Assembly: GCF_014649855.1 (NCBI RefSeq)
Contig: NZ_BMTV01000007.1
Span: 124,001-188,000 of the forward strand
Direction of reading: 5' to 3'
DNA: 64,000 bases
Origin: Streptomyces roseolus
Lineage (GTDB): Bacteria > Actinomycetota > Actinomycetes > Streptomycetales > Streptomycetaceae
Positions 45,449 to 53,892 of this stretch are shown one piece after another. The position numbers were made by a program, and so were the translations under genes. The notes under the pieces are model-generated. The model saw only the letters and a list, made by a program, of their open reading frames with translations. It had not been told where the DNA came from and did not search any database. Every line of letters begins with the position of its first letter. Within the stretch, counting starts at the first letter, position 1.

Positions 45449-45600
45449 ACCCCACGGGGAACCACCCGTGAGCTGCGGGACTTCGCACCGGGCGGATAAC
45501 CTGCGGCGCCGGACAGTATGGTGGTGCGCGCCGCCGAACCGCCCGGGACCGTACGAGCATCAGCAAGAGCGGGCGGCGGAGCCAACCGGGAGATCCTGCT

Positions 45601-47718
45601 TTGAGTCGTGAAACTGGTCGAGAGACCGACAGTTCGTCCTCCGGCGCCCAGGGGCGCGGCGGGGCCGCCTATCCGTCGGGAACCCAGCCCTATGGATCCC
45701 GCGAGTATCCGTCGCTCCACCCGACGCAGGACGCGCCGGAGGAGACCTCCGCCACGTCCGCGCCGCCGGAGGAGCCGAAGACCGAGACCACCCTGACGAC
45801 CCGGATCCGCATCAACATTCCGGGTTCGCGGCCGATCCCGCCCGTCGTGGTCCGCAAGCCCGTCGCGGAGGCCGAGGCCGCCGCCCCGGCCCCCGAGCCG
45901 GAGCGGCCCGCCCCGGCCCCCGTGCCCGAGCCCGCGCCCGCGCCCGCGCCGGCCCCCGTGCGGACCGCGCCCGAGCCGCCGCAGGCCGCCGCCGAGCCCC
46001 CCAAGGGCAAGGAGACCAGCGACTGGTTCGCCCCTCGCAAGAACGCGGGCCCGGCCTCCGTCGCCCCCGCGAGCGGCCCGGCGACGCCCGCCCCGAAGGC
46101 CCCCGGCGGCCCGCAGACCTCCGGCACCGGCTTCGCGGGCTCCGCGACCGCCGGCGTGCCCACGGTCGGCAGCACGCCCTCCAGCCGCCCCGTCAGCAAC
46201 CCGCTGTACGACACCGGCACCCTCCCCGGCTACGAGGGCACCCCCGCCGCCGGCGTCCCCCTCTACGACGGCCCCCGGCCCGACGCCACCCCGGCCGAGG
46301 GCACCCCGCGGTACGACGGGACCCCCGCGGCCGGCACGCCCCGCAACGATGGCCGGCCCGCCGGCCCGGCCTCCGGCCCCGCCGCCCCCACCGGCCCCAC
46401 CACCGGCCCGGCCTCCGGTCTCGCCGACCTCGGCGCCGGCCAGGCCCCGCGCCCGCCGATGCCGCAGCGCCCCGGCGCCCCCCGGCCGGGCGGCCCCCTC
46501 GCGGGTGCCCCGACGCCGGGCGCCCCGCTTGCCGGCGGGGCCGGTGCCGGCGCGCCCCGCATGTCCGACGACACCGCGATCCTGACGCCGCAGCAGCTCG
46601 GCGCCCCACGCGGCCTGCTCTCCGGCGACACCCTCACCAGCGGCATCCCGGTCGTCCCCCCGGACGGAGGCCGCCCCGACCCCGGCCCGCGCGCCGAGGG
46701 CCTCCGGCAGCAGCCGGCCCCGGGCCTCACGCCCGTACCCAAGCCCGCCCCCGCCCCGGCCCCGGCCAAGAAGGGCCGCTCCAAGCTGGTCCTCGCCGCG
46801 GTCGGCCTCGTCGGCATCGCGGGCGTCGCCTACGGCGCCGGACTCCTCCTGAACCACTCCGACGTCCCCAAGGGCACCACCGTCCTCGGCGTCGACATCG
46901 GCGGCGGCACGAAGGAGGAGGCCGTCACCAAGCTGGAGGCGAGCCTCGGCAAGCGCGCCGCGACCCCGCTCCAGCTCACCGTCGGCGGCAAGAAGGTCCA
47001 GCTCGCCCCCGACAAGGCCGGCCTCGCCCTGGACAGCCAGGAGACCGTCCGGGGCGCCGCGGGCAGCGACTACAACCCCGTCTCGGTGATCGGCTCGCTC
47101 TTCGGCGGCGAGCGCGTCGCCAAGCCGGTCTTCCCGGTCGACGACGAGAAGCTCGCCGTCGCCCTGCGGGACCTCGCGGGCTCCTCGTCCTCGGCGACCG
47201 AGGCGACGATCCTCTTCGCCCCGAACAAGGTCACCGCCGTGGAGGGCAAGCCCGGCCGGGGCCTCGACGTCCAGCGTTCGATGATCTCGGTCAAGGACGC
47301 CTTCCGCGCCCAGGTCGAGACCGGCGTGAACAAGGTCGTCGAACTCCCGGTCAGCGTCCGCAAGCCCACCGTCACCAAGGCCGAACTAGACCGGGCGATG
47401 AAGGAGTTCGCCGAGCCCGCCATGTCCGGCCGGATCACCATCCGGGCCGGCGGCAAGTCCATCGACTTCGGCCCGGCCCGCTCGCTGCCGCAGATCCTCT
47501 CCATGAAGGCCGTCGACGGCCACCTGGTGGAGGTCTACGACAAGAAGGCGATCACCCGCCTCCTCGAAGGCACCTTCAAGGGCGTCATGGTCACCAAGGG
47601 CGACGGCTCGAAGCACGAGGTCTCCGCCGACGACGTCGCCTTCGTCATGCGCGACGCCCTCCGGGGCAGGACCAAGGCGGAGCGCACCGCCACGATCGAC
47701 CTCTCGGGCAACGGCTGA
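45601..47718 (+). CDS. Peptidoglycan-binding-like domain (PG_binding_4) membrane protein
   Basis: A 705-aa protein starting at a TTG (45601, with GGGAGATC upstream). The first ~390 residues are cytoplasmic, disordered and Pro/Ala/Gly-rich; one transmembrane helix follows (~394-416, LVLAAVGLVGIAGVAYGAGL), and then an extracytoplasmic region with two repeats of the YoaR/VanW-associated peptidoglycan-binding type (VLGVDIGGGTKEEAVTKLEA ... LQLTVGGKKVQLAPDKAGLA; and AMSGRITIRAGGKSIDF). There is no VanW or L,D-transpeptidase domain at the C-terminus. Likely binds wall glycopeptide or connects wall and cytoplasm. Ends at a very strong terminator. Confidence 0.82.
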   Translation: MSRETGRETDSSSSGAQGRGGAAYPSGTQPYGSREYPSLHPTQDAPEETSATSAPPEEPKTETTLTTRIRINIPGSRPIPPVVVRKPVAEAEAAAPAPEPERPAPAPVPEPAPAPAPAPVRTAPEPPQAAAEPPKGKETSDWFAPRKNAGPASVAPASGPATPAPKAPGGPQTSGTGFAGSATAGVPTVGSTPSSRPVSNPLYDTGTLPGYEGTPAAGVPLYDGPRPDATPAEGTPRYDGTPAAGTPRNDGRPAGPASGPAAPTGPTTGPASGLADLGAGQAPRPPMPQRPGAPRPGGPLAGAPTPGAPLAGGAGAGAPRMSDDTAILTPQQLGAPRGLLSGDTLTSGIPVVPPDGGRPDPGPRAEGLRQQPAPGLTPVPKPAPAPAPAKKGRSKLVLAAVGLVGIAGVAYGAGLLLNHSDVPKGTTVLGVDIGGGTKEEAVTKLEASLGKRAATPLQLTVGGKKVQLAPDKAGLALDSQETVRGAAGSDYNPVSVIGSLFGGERVAKPVFPVDDEKLAVALRDLAGSSSSATEATILFAPNKVTAVEGKPGRGLDVQRSMISVKDAFRAQVETGVNKVVELPVSVRKPTVTKAELDRAMKEFAEPAMSGRITIRAGGKSIDFGPARSLPQILSMKAVDGHLVEVYDKKAITRLLEGTFKGVMVTKGDGSKHEVSADDVAFVMRDALRGRTKAERTATIDLSGNG

Positions 47719-47735
47719 CCCCCGGCACGACGCCC

Positions 47736-47782
47736 ACGCCGGCGGCCCCCGTCCTCACCCGGAGGACGGGGGCCGCCGGCGT
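47736..47782. terminator. Strong bidirectional terminator
   Basis: Perfect 21-bp stem (47736-47756 with 47762-47782) and a 5-nt loop, between convergent genes. Confidence 0.95.
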
Positions 47783-47797
47783 GCGACCGCGCGCCCC

Positions 47798-48160
47798 TCA
47801 CCCGGCGACCAGCACGGCGGACAGCGCCAGCGCCCCGGGCAGCGCCTGGGCGAAGAGGATCCGCCGGTTGGCGGTGGCGGCCCCGTAGACCCCCGCGACC
47901 ACGACGCACGACAGGAAGAACACCCGCACCCGGAACCCGGTGGGATCGTCCGCGACCAGCCCCCACACGAGCCCGGCGGCGATGAACCCGTTGTAGAGCC
48001 CCTGATTGGCGGCCATGGCGGCGGTCTCCCGGGCGAGCCGCGCGTCGAACCCGGAGAACCGCCGCCCGGTCTCCTTCTCCCACAAGAACATCTCCATCAC
48101 GAGGATGTAGAGGTGGAGCAGCGCGATCAGGGCGACGAGGATGTCCGCGGTCAAAGGCAT
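47798..48160 (-). CDS. DUF1304 family membrane protein
   Basis: A 120-aa protein with four transmembrane helices: ILVALIALLHLYILVMEMF, NGFIAAGLVWGLVAD, VFFLSCVVVAGVYGAAT and ALPGALALSAVLVAG. The motif EMFLWEKETGRRFSGFD followed by ANQGLYNGFIAAGL is diagnostic of DUF1304. Function unknown. ATG at 48160. Confidence 0.9.
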   Translation of the reverse strand: MPLTADILVALIALLHLYILVMEMFLWEKETGRRFSGFDARLARETAAMAANQGLYNGFIAAGLVWGLVADDPTGFRVRVFFLSCVVVAGVYGAATANRRILFAQALPGALALSAVLVAG

Positions 48161-48356
48161 GCCCCCATGGTGACCGGGGAAGCGCCGGGGGAACGGCTGC
48201 GACGCGGGGTCCGGACGGACACGCGGGGCGGGGCCACCGGGAAGGCGGGCGGAACGGCCGGTCCCCGGCCGGGAAACGAGCCCCGCCCCACGCGCCCCGG
48301 GCGGAACCACGTTGCCCCGCCCCACGGCCCCCTCCTGGACTCGGCGGCCTGGGAAC

Positions 48357-48428
48357 GGGGTCGTAGCACAGAGGTAATGCGCCGCGATGACATCTCGGAG
48401 GACGCCGGTTCGAATCCGGTCGCCCCGC
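48357..48428 (+). tRNA. Degenerate tRNA-like element, apparent anticodon GAC (Val)
   Basis: A 72-nt sequence folds as a cloverleaf: acceptor 48357-48363 / 48421-48427, T8-A9, D arm GCAC-AGAGGTA-ATGC with conserved A14, GG and A21, anticodon arm CCGCG-ATGACAT-CTCGG (T33, anticodon GAC), 5-nt variable loop and a perfect T arm GCCGG-TTCGAAT-CCGGT. Mismatches occur at pairs 1-72, 5-68, 13-22 and 30-40, the discriminator is C, and CCA is not encoded. The length and every invariant position fit a tRNA, yet the stem defects make it a poor substrate for normal translation. It may be a pseudo-tRNA or a tRNA-like RNA with another role. Confidence 0.6.
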
Positions 48429-48451
48429 TCCCTCTTCGCGGCGCCACCGCC

Positions 48452-48457
48452 TACGCT
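48452..48457 (+). promoter_or_regulatory. -10 box of a leaderless promoter for the IMPase-like gene
   Basis: TACGCT, 6 nt before the ATG; no Shine-Dalgarno sequence. Confidence 0.5.
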
Positions 48458-48463
48458 CGCCCC

Positions 48464-49258
48464 ATGATCGAGATCAGCCTCTCCGACGTCGAAGTCGCCG
48501 CCCTCGCCGCCCGGGTGGGGGCCGGAGTCGTACGGGACGCGTACGGGCGGGAGCTCGAACGGGTCGACAAGGGCGCGGGGGACTTCGCCACCGCCGCCGA
48601 CCTCGCGGCCGAGCGGGCCATCCTCGACGTGCTGCGCGCGGCCCGGCCCGAGGACGGGGTCCTCGGCGAGGAGGGCGGCGAGCAGGGGCCCGGAGGCGCC
48701 CGGAGCCAGTGGCTCGTGGATCCGCTCTGCGGGACGCTCAACCACGCCGTCGGGAACAAGCTCGTCGCCGTCAACGTGGCCCTGCGCGGCGGGGCGGCGG
48801 CCGTGGCCGACCCCTTCGCGGGCGAGGACGGCGAGGTGTTCCGCACCGACGGGAAGACCGCCTGGGGCGACGACGGCGCGGTCCTGGCGCCCACCGCCGC
48901 CACCGGGCTCGTCGACGTGAACCTCGACCCGCCGTTCCCCTCCGCGCCCGGTTTCCGGGCCGTCGAACTGCTCGCCCACCCCGACTTCGTCGCCGGCTTC
49001 CGGCCCCGGGTCGTCTCGACCTCGCTCGCCCTCGCCTGGGTGGCGGCCGGGAAGCGGGCCGCGTACGTCACCGACGGCGGCGACCTCGCCGACAGCGTCC
49101 ACTTCGCCGCCGGCATCGCCCTCTGCCGCGCGGCCGGCTGCGTCGTCACCGGCCTCGACGGCACCCCGGCCGGGGAGGGACCCGCCCGCGGCCTCGTGGC
49201 CGCCGCCGACGCGGAGACCCACGCCCGCCTCATGGCGATGATCCGGAAGACGTCCTAG
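48464..49258 (+). CDS. Inositol monophosphatase-like protein with altered metal site
   Basis: A 264-aa member of the IMPase/FIG superfamily: DFATAADLAAERAILDVL, GVLGEEGGEQG (first metal-binding Glu kept), then WLVDPLCGTLNHAVGNKLVA where the family norm is DPxDGTxNF; the second metal-ligand Asp is replaced by Cys. The C-terminal WDxAAG motif is changed to SVHFAAG, also losing an Asp. It may therefore have altered or lost phosphatase activity. The start ATG 48464 just follows the tRNA-like element. Tail-to-tail 4-bp overlap with the next gene. Confidence 0.82.
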   Translation: MIEISLSDVEVAALAARVGAGVVRDAYGRELERVDKGAGDFATAADLAAERAILDVLRAARPEDGVLGEEGGEQGPGGARSQWLVDPLCGTLNHAVGNKLVAVNVALRGGAAAVADPFAGEDGEVFRTDGKTAWGDDGAVLAPTAATGLVDVNLDPPFPSAPGFRAVELLAHPDFVAGFRPRVVSTSLALAWVAAGKRAAYVTDGGDLADSVHFAAGIALCRAAGCVVTGLDGTPAGEGPARGLVAAADAETHARLMAMIRKTS

Positions 49259-50112
49259 TTGAGGCGGGCCCTGGCCGCCTGGGCGCGGTGGCGGATCGCG
49301 GCCGCCGACTCCGGGTCGACCGCGTCCATGATCTCCGCGTACGCCTCCATCTCCGCCGCCCCGGTGAGGAAGTCGCCGCGCTGGACGAGGAGTTCGGCGC
49401 GTTCGTAGCGGAGGCGGGCCGGGTGGGAGGGGAGCAGCAGGGCCAGGTCCACCGCCCACAGGGCGACGTCGGAGCGCTCGGGGCGCGGGGTCGCCCAGGC
49501 GCGGATGTTGCCGAGGATGCGGAGCACGACGGCACCGGGCTCGGCCGGCCGGAGCATCGAGCGGTCGAGGGCCTCGCCGGTCGCGCTCGCCACGAGCAGC
49601 TCGGCGTCCTCGGCGGTCATCGCGCGGCCGCCCGCGAAGGGGTCGACGAGGTCGAGGTCGGCCGGGTCGCCGAAGCCGACGACGAAGTGGCCGGGGAGGC
49701 CGAGCCCGTACACGGGGGCGCCGGCGCGCCGGGCGACCTCCATCCACACCACGGACAGCAGGATGGGCAGGCCGCGGCGGCGCCGGAGCACCTCGTGGAG
49801 GAGCGAGGACTCCAGGCGCTGGTAGTCGGCGGGAACGCCCTCGAAGCCCTCGCGGACGCCGAGGAGCGCCGCCAGCTCCTCCTTCCAGGCGCCCGTGTGC
49901 CGGGTGCCGTAGGGGACGAGTCCGGCGAGCCGGTCCAGTTCGACGTCCGCCTCGACGAGGTCGTGCTCGGTCACGGCCGGGTCGGCCACCGCGCAGATCA
50001 GCAGGCAGAGCCGGGCGAGGTCGGGCCGCTCGGCCCGGGCCTCCTCCGCGAACTCCCGCCGCCGGTCGGGCGCCGGGTCCGACGGTCGTCTCAGGGGGTC
50101 CTCCGCGCTCAC
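49255..50112 (-). CDS. SirB1-like (transglutaminase-core) protein
   Basis: A 285-aa cytoplasmic protein of the SirB1/transglut_core2 family: HEVLRRRRGLPILLSVVWMEVARRAG and VYGLGLPGHFVVGF (His of the core), DLDLVDPFAGG, then helical TPR-like repeats to the end. The usual catalytic Cys is not in its expected place, as in many SirB1 proteins, so enzymatic activity is doubtful. GTG 50112 lies 7 nt after the stop of the GNAT gene; the two form an operon. Confidence 0.85.
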   Translation of the reverse strand: MSAEDPLRRPSDPAPDRRREFAEEARAERPDLARLCLLICAVADPAVTEHDLVEADVELDRLAGLVPYGTRHTGAWKEELAALLGVREGFEGVPADYQRLESSLLHEVLRRRRGLPILLSVVWMEVARRAGAPVYGLGLPGHFVVGFGDPADLDLVDPFAGGRAMTAEDAELLVASATGEALDRSMLRPAEPGAVVLRILGNIRAWATPRPERSDVALWAVDLALLLPSHPARLRYERAELLVQRGDFLTGAAEMEAYAEIMDAVDPESAAAIRHRAQAARARLN

Positions 50113-50119
50113 GCCGCGC

Positions 50120-51121
50120 TCACGCCTCCGCCTGCCGATAGTGGTGGTAGTGGTGGTGCACCGCGAAGTCCATCCCCTCGTACAGCGCCCGCGCGCCGTC
50201 GTTGTCGGCCTCGACCTGGAGCCAGGCCGCCGAGGCGCCCTCGTCGAGCGCCTGCCGGGCGAGCGCGGCCATCACCGCGGTGGCCAGGCCCCGCCGCCGG
50301 TGCGCCGGGTCGACCTCCACCGCCATGAACCCCGCCCAGCGGCCGTCCACGACGCAGCGGCCGATGGCCGCCGGCACCTCTCCCGTGCCCGCGACGGACG
50401 CGAACCACACACTCGGGCCGGACGAGAGCACGTGCCGCACCGCCGGGCCGGCCTCCGTGAACCGCTGGTAGCGGCGCAGCCACGGCTCGTCGAGCGTCCG
50501 CGACAGCCGCACCTCCGCCGGCCCCGGTTCCCGGTCGGCGAGCGGCGCGAGCGCGGCGATCCGCAGCTCGGCGGTGACCTCGCGCCGCCAGCCCAGCCGC
50601 TCCAGGTCGGCGCAGAGCAGCTCCTGGGCGGACTCGGCGCCGGTGGCGGCCTGGACGTACGCGGGCAGCCCCCGGTCCGCGTACCACTTCCGTACGGCCT
50701 CCAGGGCCTCGGCGACGGGCCGGCCGGGATCGCCCTCCGGCAGCACCGAGTTGGCGCGGCGGGTGAATCCGTCGGCGGCCCGCAGGATCCACCCGCCGAG
50801 CGGCTCGCTCTCGACCGGCTGCCAGGCGCGCGCGGCGACCCGGGAGAGCTCCGGGAAGGTGGCGGCGGGGCCGCGCCGCCGGGCGGGTGCGGCGGGCACC
50901 ACCTTGCCCGCCGCCAGGCGCAGTTCCGGGATCCGGACGGTCTCGCCGCTCTTTCGTGTGATCGTGAGCACACCGGCGTCCCACGATGTGAGCACCCCGA
51001 CCGCGTCGGAGAACCGCTCACCCGGCGCGGCGGACTCCGTCACGTACCGAACGGAGACACGTTTTCCCACGTCAGCCCTGGTGAGACGGACCTCGAGCCG
51101 CCCTCCGCCGATGATTTCCAC
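50120..51121 (-). CDS. GNAT family N-acetyltransferase
   Basis: A 333-aa protein. Residues ~1-75 form a small beta-rich domain (EVRLTRADVGKRVSVRYV, SWDAGVLTITRKSGETVRIP), and ~100-333 contain two GNAT-like folds; the catalytic acetyl-CoA motif is AVEVDPAHRRRGLATAVMAAL (Q/RxxGxG/A type) followed by ASAAWLQVEADNDGARALYE. Ends in the His-rich HHHYHHY. Start GTG 51121 is favoured because GGAGAAG lies 6 nt upstream; an upstream ATG in frame would overlap the divergent ferredoxin promoter. Substrate unknown. Confidence 0.87.
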   Translation of the reverse strand: MEIIGGGRLEVRLTRADVGKRVSVRYVTESAAPGERFSDAVGVLTSWDAGVLTITRKSGETVRIPELRLAAGKVVPAAPARRRGPAATFPELSRVAARAWQPVESEPLGGWILRAADGFTRRANSVLPEGDPGRPVAEALEAVRKWYADRGLPAYVQAATGAESAQELLCADLERLGWRREVTAELRIAALAPLADREPGPAEVRLSRTLDEPWLRRYQRFTEAGPAVRHVLSSGPSVWFASVAGTGEVPAAIGRCVVDGRWAGFMAVEVDPAHRRRGLATAVMAALARQALDEGASAAWLQVEADNDGARALYEGMDFAVHHHYHHYRQAEA

Positions 51122-51233
51122 AGCTTCTCCGCCCCTCCTGTTCGGATCGCCCCCAAGAACGGAGATACTAGGTGCGGGCATCGACGACACCGCGCTCCCG
51201 CGCAGACCAGCCCTACCGAGGAGGAACGACAGC

Positions 51234-51554
51234 GTGACCTACGTCATCGCGCAGCCTTGTGTCGACGTCAAGGACAAGGCTTGCATCGAGGAGTGCCCCG
51301 TCGACTGCATCTACGAGGGCAAGCGATCTCTCTACATCCACCCGGACGAGTGCGTCGACTGTGGAGCCTGTGAGCCGGTCTGCCCGGTCGAGGCGATCTT
51401 CTACGAGGACGACACCCCGGAGGAGTGGAAGGACTACTACAAGGCGAACGTCGAGTTCTTCGACGACCTGGGTTCGCCCGGTGGTGCCTCCAAGCTCGGC
51501 GAGATCGAGCGTGACCACCCCTTCATCGCCGCCCTGCCGCCGCAGAACGGCTGA
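51234..51554 (+). CDS. fdxA: 7Fe (3Fe-4S / 4Fe-4S) ferredoxin
   Basis: A 106-aa ferredoxin. N-terminal cluster region CVDVKDKACIEECPVDC binds the 3Fe-4S cluster and part of the second; CVDCGACEPVCPVEA provides the 4Fe-4S ligands. The C-terminal extension (EWKDYYKANVEFFDDLGSPGG) is typical of actinobacterial FdxA/FdxC, electron donors to P450s and other enzymes. GTG 51234 with GAGGAGG upstream. It precedes dapC, as in mycobacteria (fdxC-dapC). Confidence 0.95.
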   Translation: MTYVIAQPCVDVKDKACIEECPVDCIYEGKRSLYIHPDECVDCGACEPVCPVEAIFYEDDTPEEWKDYYKANVEFFDDLGSPGGASKLGEIERDHPFIAALPPQNG

Positions 51555-51656
51555 TCTTTCGTTGCACCCGCTCTCGGTCCCGTACGGCCCCGCCGCCGTA
51601 CGGGACCGACGCGTATCCGATGCGTACGCGTACGTACTGAGGAAGTGAGCCCACCC

Positions 51657-52751
51657 GTGAGCGCAGTCTCTTCGCGCCTGCCCGTCTTCCCCTGGGACAA
51701 GCTGGAGCCGTACAAGCAGACGGCCCTGGCCCACCCGGACGGGATCGTGGACCTGTCGGTCGGCACGCCGGTCGACCCGGTCCCCGCGCTGATCCAGGAG
51801 GCCCTGGTGGCCGCCGCGGACTCGCCCGGCTATCCGACGGTCTGGGGCACGCCGGAGCTGCGGGACGCGCTCACCGGATGGTGCGAGCGGCGCCTCGGCG
51901 CGGTCGGCTTCGCCCACGGGAACGTGCTGCCGGTCGTCGGCTCCAAGGAGCTCGTCGCCTGGCTGCCGACCCAGCTGGGGCTCGGCGCCGGCGACAAGGT
52001 CGCCTACCCCCGGCTCGCGTACCCGACGTACGAGGTCGGCGCGCGGCTCTGCGGCGCGGAGGCCGTCGTCTACGACGACCCGACGGAGCTCGACCCGGCC
52101 GGCCTGAAGCTGCTCTGGCTCAACTCCCCGTCGAACCCGACCGGCAGGGTCCTCCCGAAGGAGGAGCTCGTCCGGATCGTCGCCTGGGCGCGCGAGCACG
52201 GCGTCCTCGTCCTCTCCGACGAGTGCTACCTCGAACTGGGCTGGGAGGCCGACCCGGTGTCGGTCCTGCACCCGGACGTCTGCGGCGGCTCGTACGAGGG
52301 GATCGTCGCCGTCCACTCGCTCTCCAAGCGGTCCAACCTGGCCGGGTACCGGGCGGCGTTCGTCGCCGGTGACGCGGCGGTCCTCGGCGAGCTGCTCCAG
52401 ATCCGCAAGCACGGCGGCATGATGACGGCCGCGCCGGTCCAGGCGGCGACCGTGGCCGCGCTCGGCGACGACGCGCACGTCGCGGAGCAGCGGGCGCGGT
52501 ACGCGGCCCGCCGCGAGGTCCTGAAGGCGGCCCTGGAGGCCCACGGCTTCCGCATCGAGCACTCCGAGGCGAGCCTCTACCTGTGGGCGACCCGCGACGA
52601 GCCGTGCTGGGAGACGGTGGCGTACCTCGCGGAGAAGGGCGTCCTGGTGGCCCCGGGCGACTTCTACGGCGAGGCGGGCGCGCGGCACGTACGGGTCGCG
52701 TTCACGGCGACGGACGAGCGCGTGGCGGCGGCGGTCAAGCGCCTCGGCTGA
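51657..52751 (+). CDS. dapC: Succinyldiaminopimelate transaminase (DapC)
   Basis: A 364-aa class I/II PLP aminotransferase of the succinylase lysine/DAP pathway (DapE is also in this window). Seen: VDLSVGTPVDPVPALIQEAL, VVGSKELVAWLP, LNSPSNPTGRVLPKEEL, SDECYLELGW, and the PLP-lysine segment VHSLSKRSNLAGYR; VRVAFTATDERVAAAV carries the carboxylate-binding Arg. Start is GTG 51657 after GAGGAAG; GTG 51645 is inside that site. DAP is needed for peptidoglycan and lysine. Confidence 0.93.
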   Translation: MSAVSSRLPVFPWDKLEPYKQTALAHPDGIVDLSVGTPVDPVPALIQEALVAAADSPGYPTVWGTPELRDALTGWCERRLGAVGFAHGNVLPVVGSKELVAWLPTQLGLGAGDKVAYPRLAYPTYEVGARLCGAEAVVYDDPTELDPAGLKLLWLNSPSNPTGRVLPKEELVRIVAWAREHGVLVLSDECYLELGWEADPVSVLHPDVCGGSYEGIVAVHSLSKRSNLAGYRAAFVAGDAAVLGELLQIRKHGGMMTAAPVQAATVAALGDDAHVAEQRARYAARREVLKAALEAHGFRIEHSEASLYLWATRDEPCWETVAYLAEKGVLVAPGDFYGEAGARHVRVAFTATDERVAAAVKRLG

Positions 52752-52854
52752 GCCGGACGGCGCGACGCGGAGACGCGGAGGACGCGGAGACGCGGAAGGG
52801 CCCGGGCGCGTGGTGCGCCCGGGCCCTTCCGCACGGCGTCATGACGCCGGACCG

Positions 52855-53304
52855 TCAGCCGATCGGCAGGCCGCCCAGCATCTGGCCGGCCGGGGCGCCG
52901 CCCAGCGCGCCGCCGGCCGGGGTGTTGCCGGCGCTGTCGGTGGCGGCGCCCGCGGTCTGGCCGAGGGCCTCGCCGGCGCTGCCCGCGGTCTCGCCCGCGA
53001 TCTTCTGGGCCGCCGGGGTGGCGGTCTTGCCGGCCGCGCCCACGGCCTTTCCGGCCGCCGGGACGGCCGTGCCGACGGCCTCGCCGCCGGTCGCCCCGGC
53101 GACTCCGGTCGCGGTCTGCGCGGCACCGTCGACGGCCGAGCCCGCGTTCGCCGCGTCGACCGCGGTCAGGCCGCCGAGCGCACCGGTCGGCGCGAGGCTG
53201 TGGTCCAGGGCGCTCGCGGAGCCGGCCGCACCGACCACGGGGGCTGCGCCGGCCGCGACGATCAGGGCGGCGCGGGCGATCCGGCGGGTCAGGGGGAGGG
53301 ACAT
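52855..53304 (-). CDS. Secreted Ala/Gly-rich protein of unknown function
   Basis: A 149-aa exported protein: signal peptide ~1-32 (MSLPLTRRIARAALIVAAGA, APVVGAAGSASA), then ~117 residues almost only Ala, Gly, Thr, Val and Pro with loose VGxA/GxAG repeats, ending MLGGLPIG. The mature part resembles small hydrophobic surface proteins but lacks the chaplin motif. Relatives are sometimes annotated as ATP-binding, but no P-loop is visible here. ATG 53304 with GAAGGAG upstream. Confidence 0.75.
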   Translation of the reverse strand: MSLPLTRRIARAALIVAAGAAPVVGAAGSASALDHSLAPTGALGGLTAVDAANAGSAVDGAAQTATGVAGATGGEAVGTAVPAAGKAVGAAGKTATPAAQKIAGETAGSAGEALGQTAGAATDSAGNTPAGGALGGAPAGQMLGGLPIG

Positions 53305-53625
53305 GGTGCTCCTTCGACGGGGGAGACGGTGGGGTTTGCCTTTGCGGGCTGCACAACCGAGGCGGGGGCGGGGGAGGTTGCGGTCGGCGAAGTTAAAGGC
53401 TGGGTAATGCGTCGTATTGTCGGGTGGGGAGGAAAGCGGACGAACGCCGCCGGGCGCTGCGCTCTGCTGAACCGTCTCTCCCCTTGCGCCCCAAGCCCCC
53501 CACGCGCCCCCGCCCCCACCCGGCCCCCCAGGCCCCTCACCCCCCTCCCGATCCCCACCCCGAGCGACGTCTCGCACCCATGTCCACCCCTGTCGTTTCG
53601 TTGTGGGCAGGCGTTCCGCCGGGGC

Positions 53626-53672
53626 GATGGGGGTCCCCCCTGCTCGAGCGAAGCCGAGAGCTCGGGGGAGGG
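53626..53672. repeat. Dispersed Streptomyces palindromic repeat
   Basis: GGGGGTCCCCCC, then GCTCGAGCGAAGCCGAGAGC, then GGGGGAGGG. I recognise this as a short imperfect-palindrome element found between genes in many Streptomyces genomes. Flanking TTGTGGGCA and TGGGCACAA extend the inverted symmetry. Confidence 0.65.
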
Positions 53673-53718
53673 TGGGCACAACGGAACGGCACCCTCTGCG
53701 GGTGCTTCCGCTCCTGTG

Positions 53719-53765
53719 CCTGGACCCGCACCCGTACGGCGCCGCACAGCAGGTGCGGGTCCAGG
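53719..53765 (-). terminator. Perfect 14-bp inverted repeat
   Basis: Arms at 53719-53732 and 53752-53765, 19-nt loop, about 130 nt downstream of the minus-strand lysozyme-like gene. Confidence 0.6.
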
Positions 53766-53892
53766 CCCGGAAAGCCTGGGCCCGGCGACGGGGCGCGGCC
53801 CGCAGGGACGGCGGGCGTGCGTGTCCACAGGGAGGACGGCGCAGCCGCAGGGACGACGGCGACCGCGCGAGGGGCGTCCCCGCGCCGGTGGG

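Larger units (their letters stand above)
53305..53892. other. 588-bp gene-free region with hairpins
   Basis: No credible gene. The left end (53380-53425) is AT-richer and should hold the promoter of the secreted protein gene. The middle is C-rich and contains the dispersed repeat at 53626-53672. The right part has a perfect 14-bp inverted repeat, CCTGGACCCGCACC at 53719-53732 with its complement at 53752-53765, probably a terminator for the minus-strand gene that ends at 53893. Confidence 0.6.

Noticed and set aside
47798..49747. A 649-residue minus-strand protein including the DUF1304 domain
   Set aside because: Only the last 120 residues show family conservation; the rest crosses the tRNA-like element and is antisense to the IMPase-like gene.
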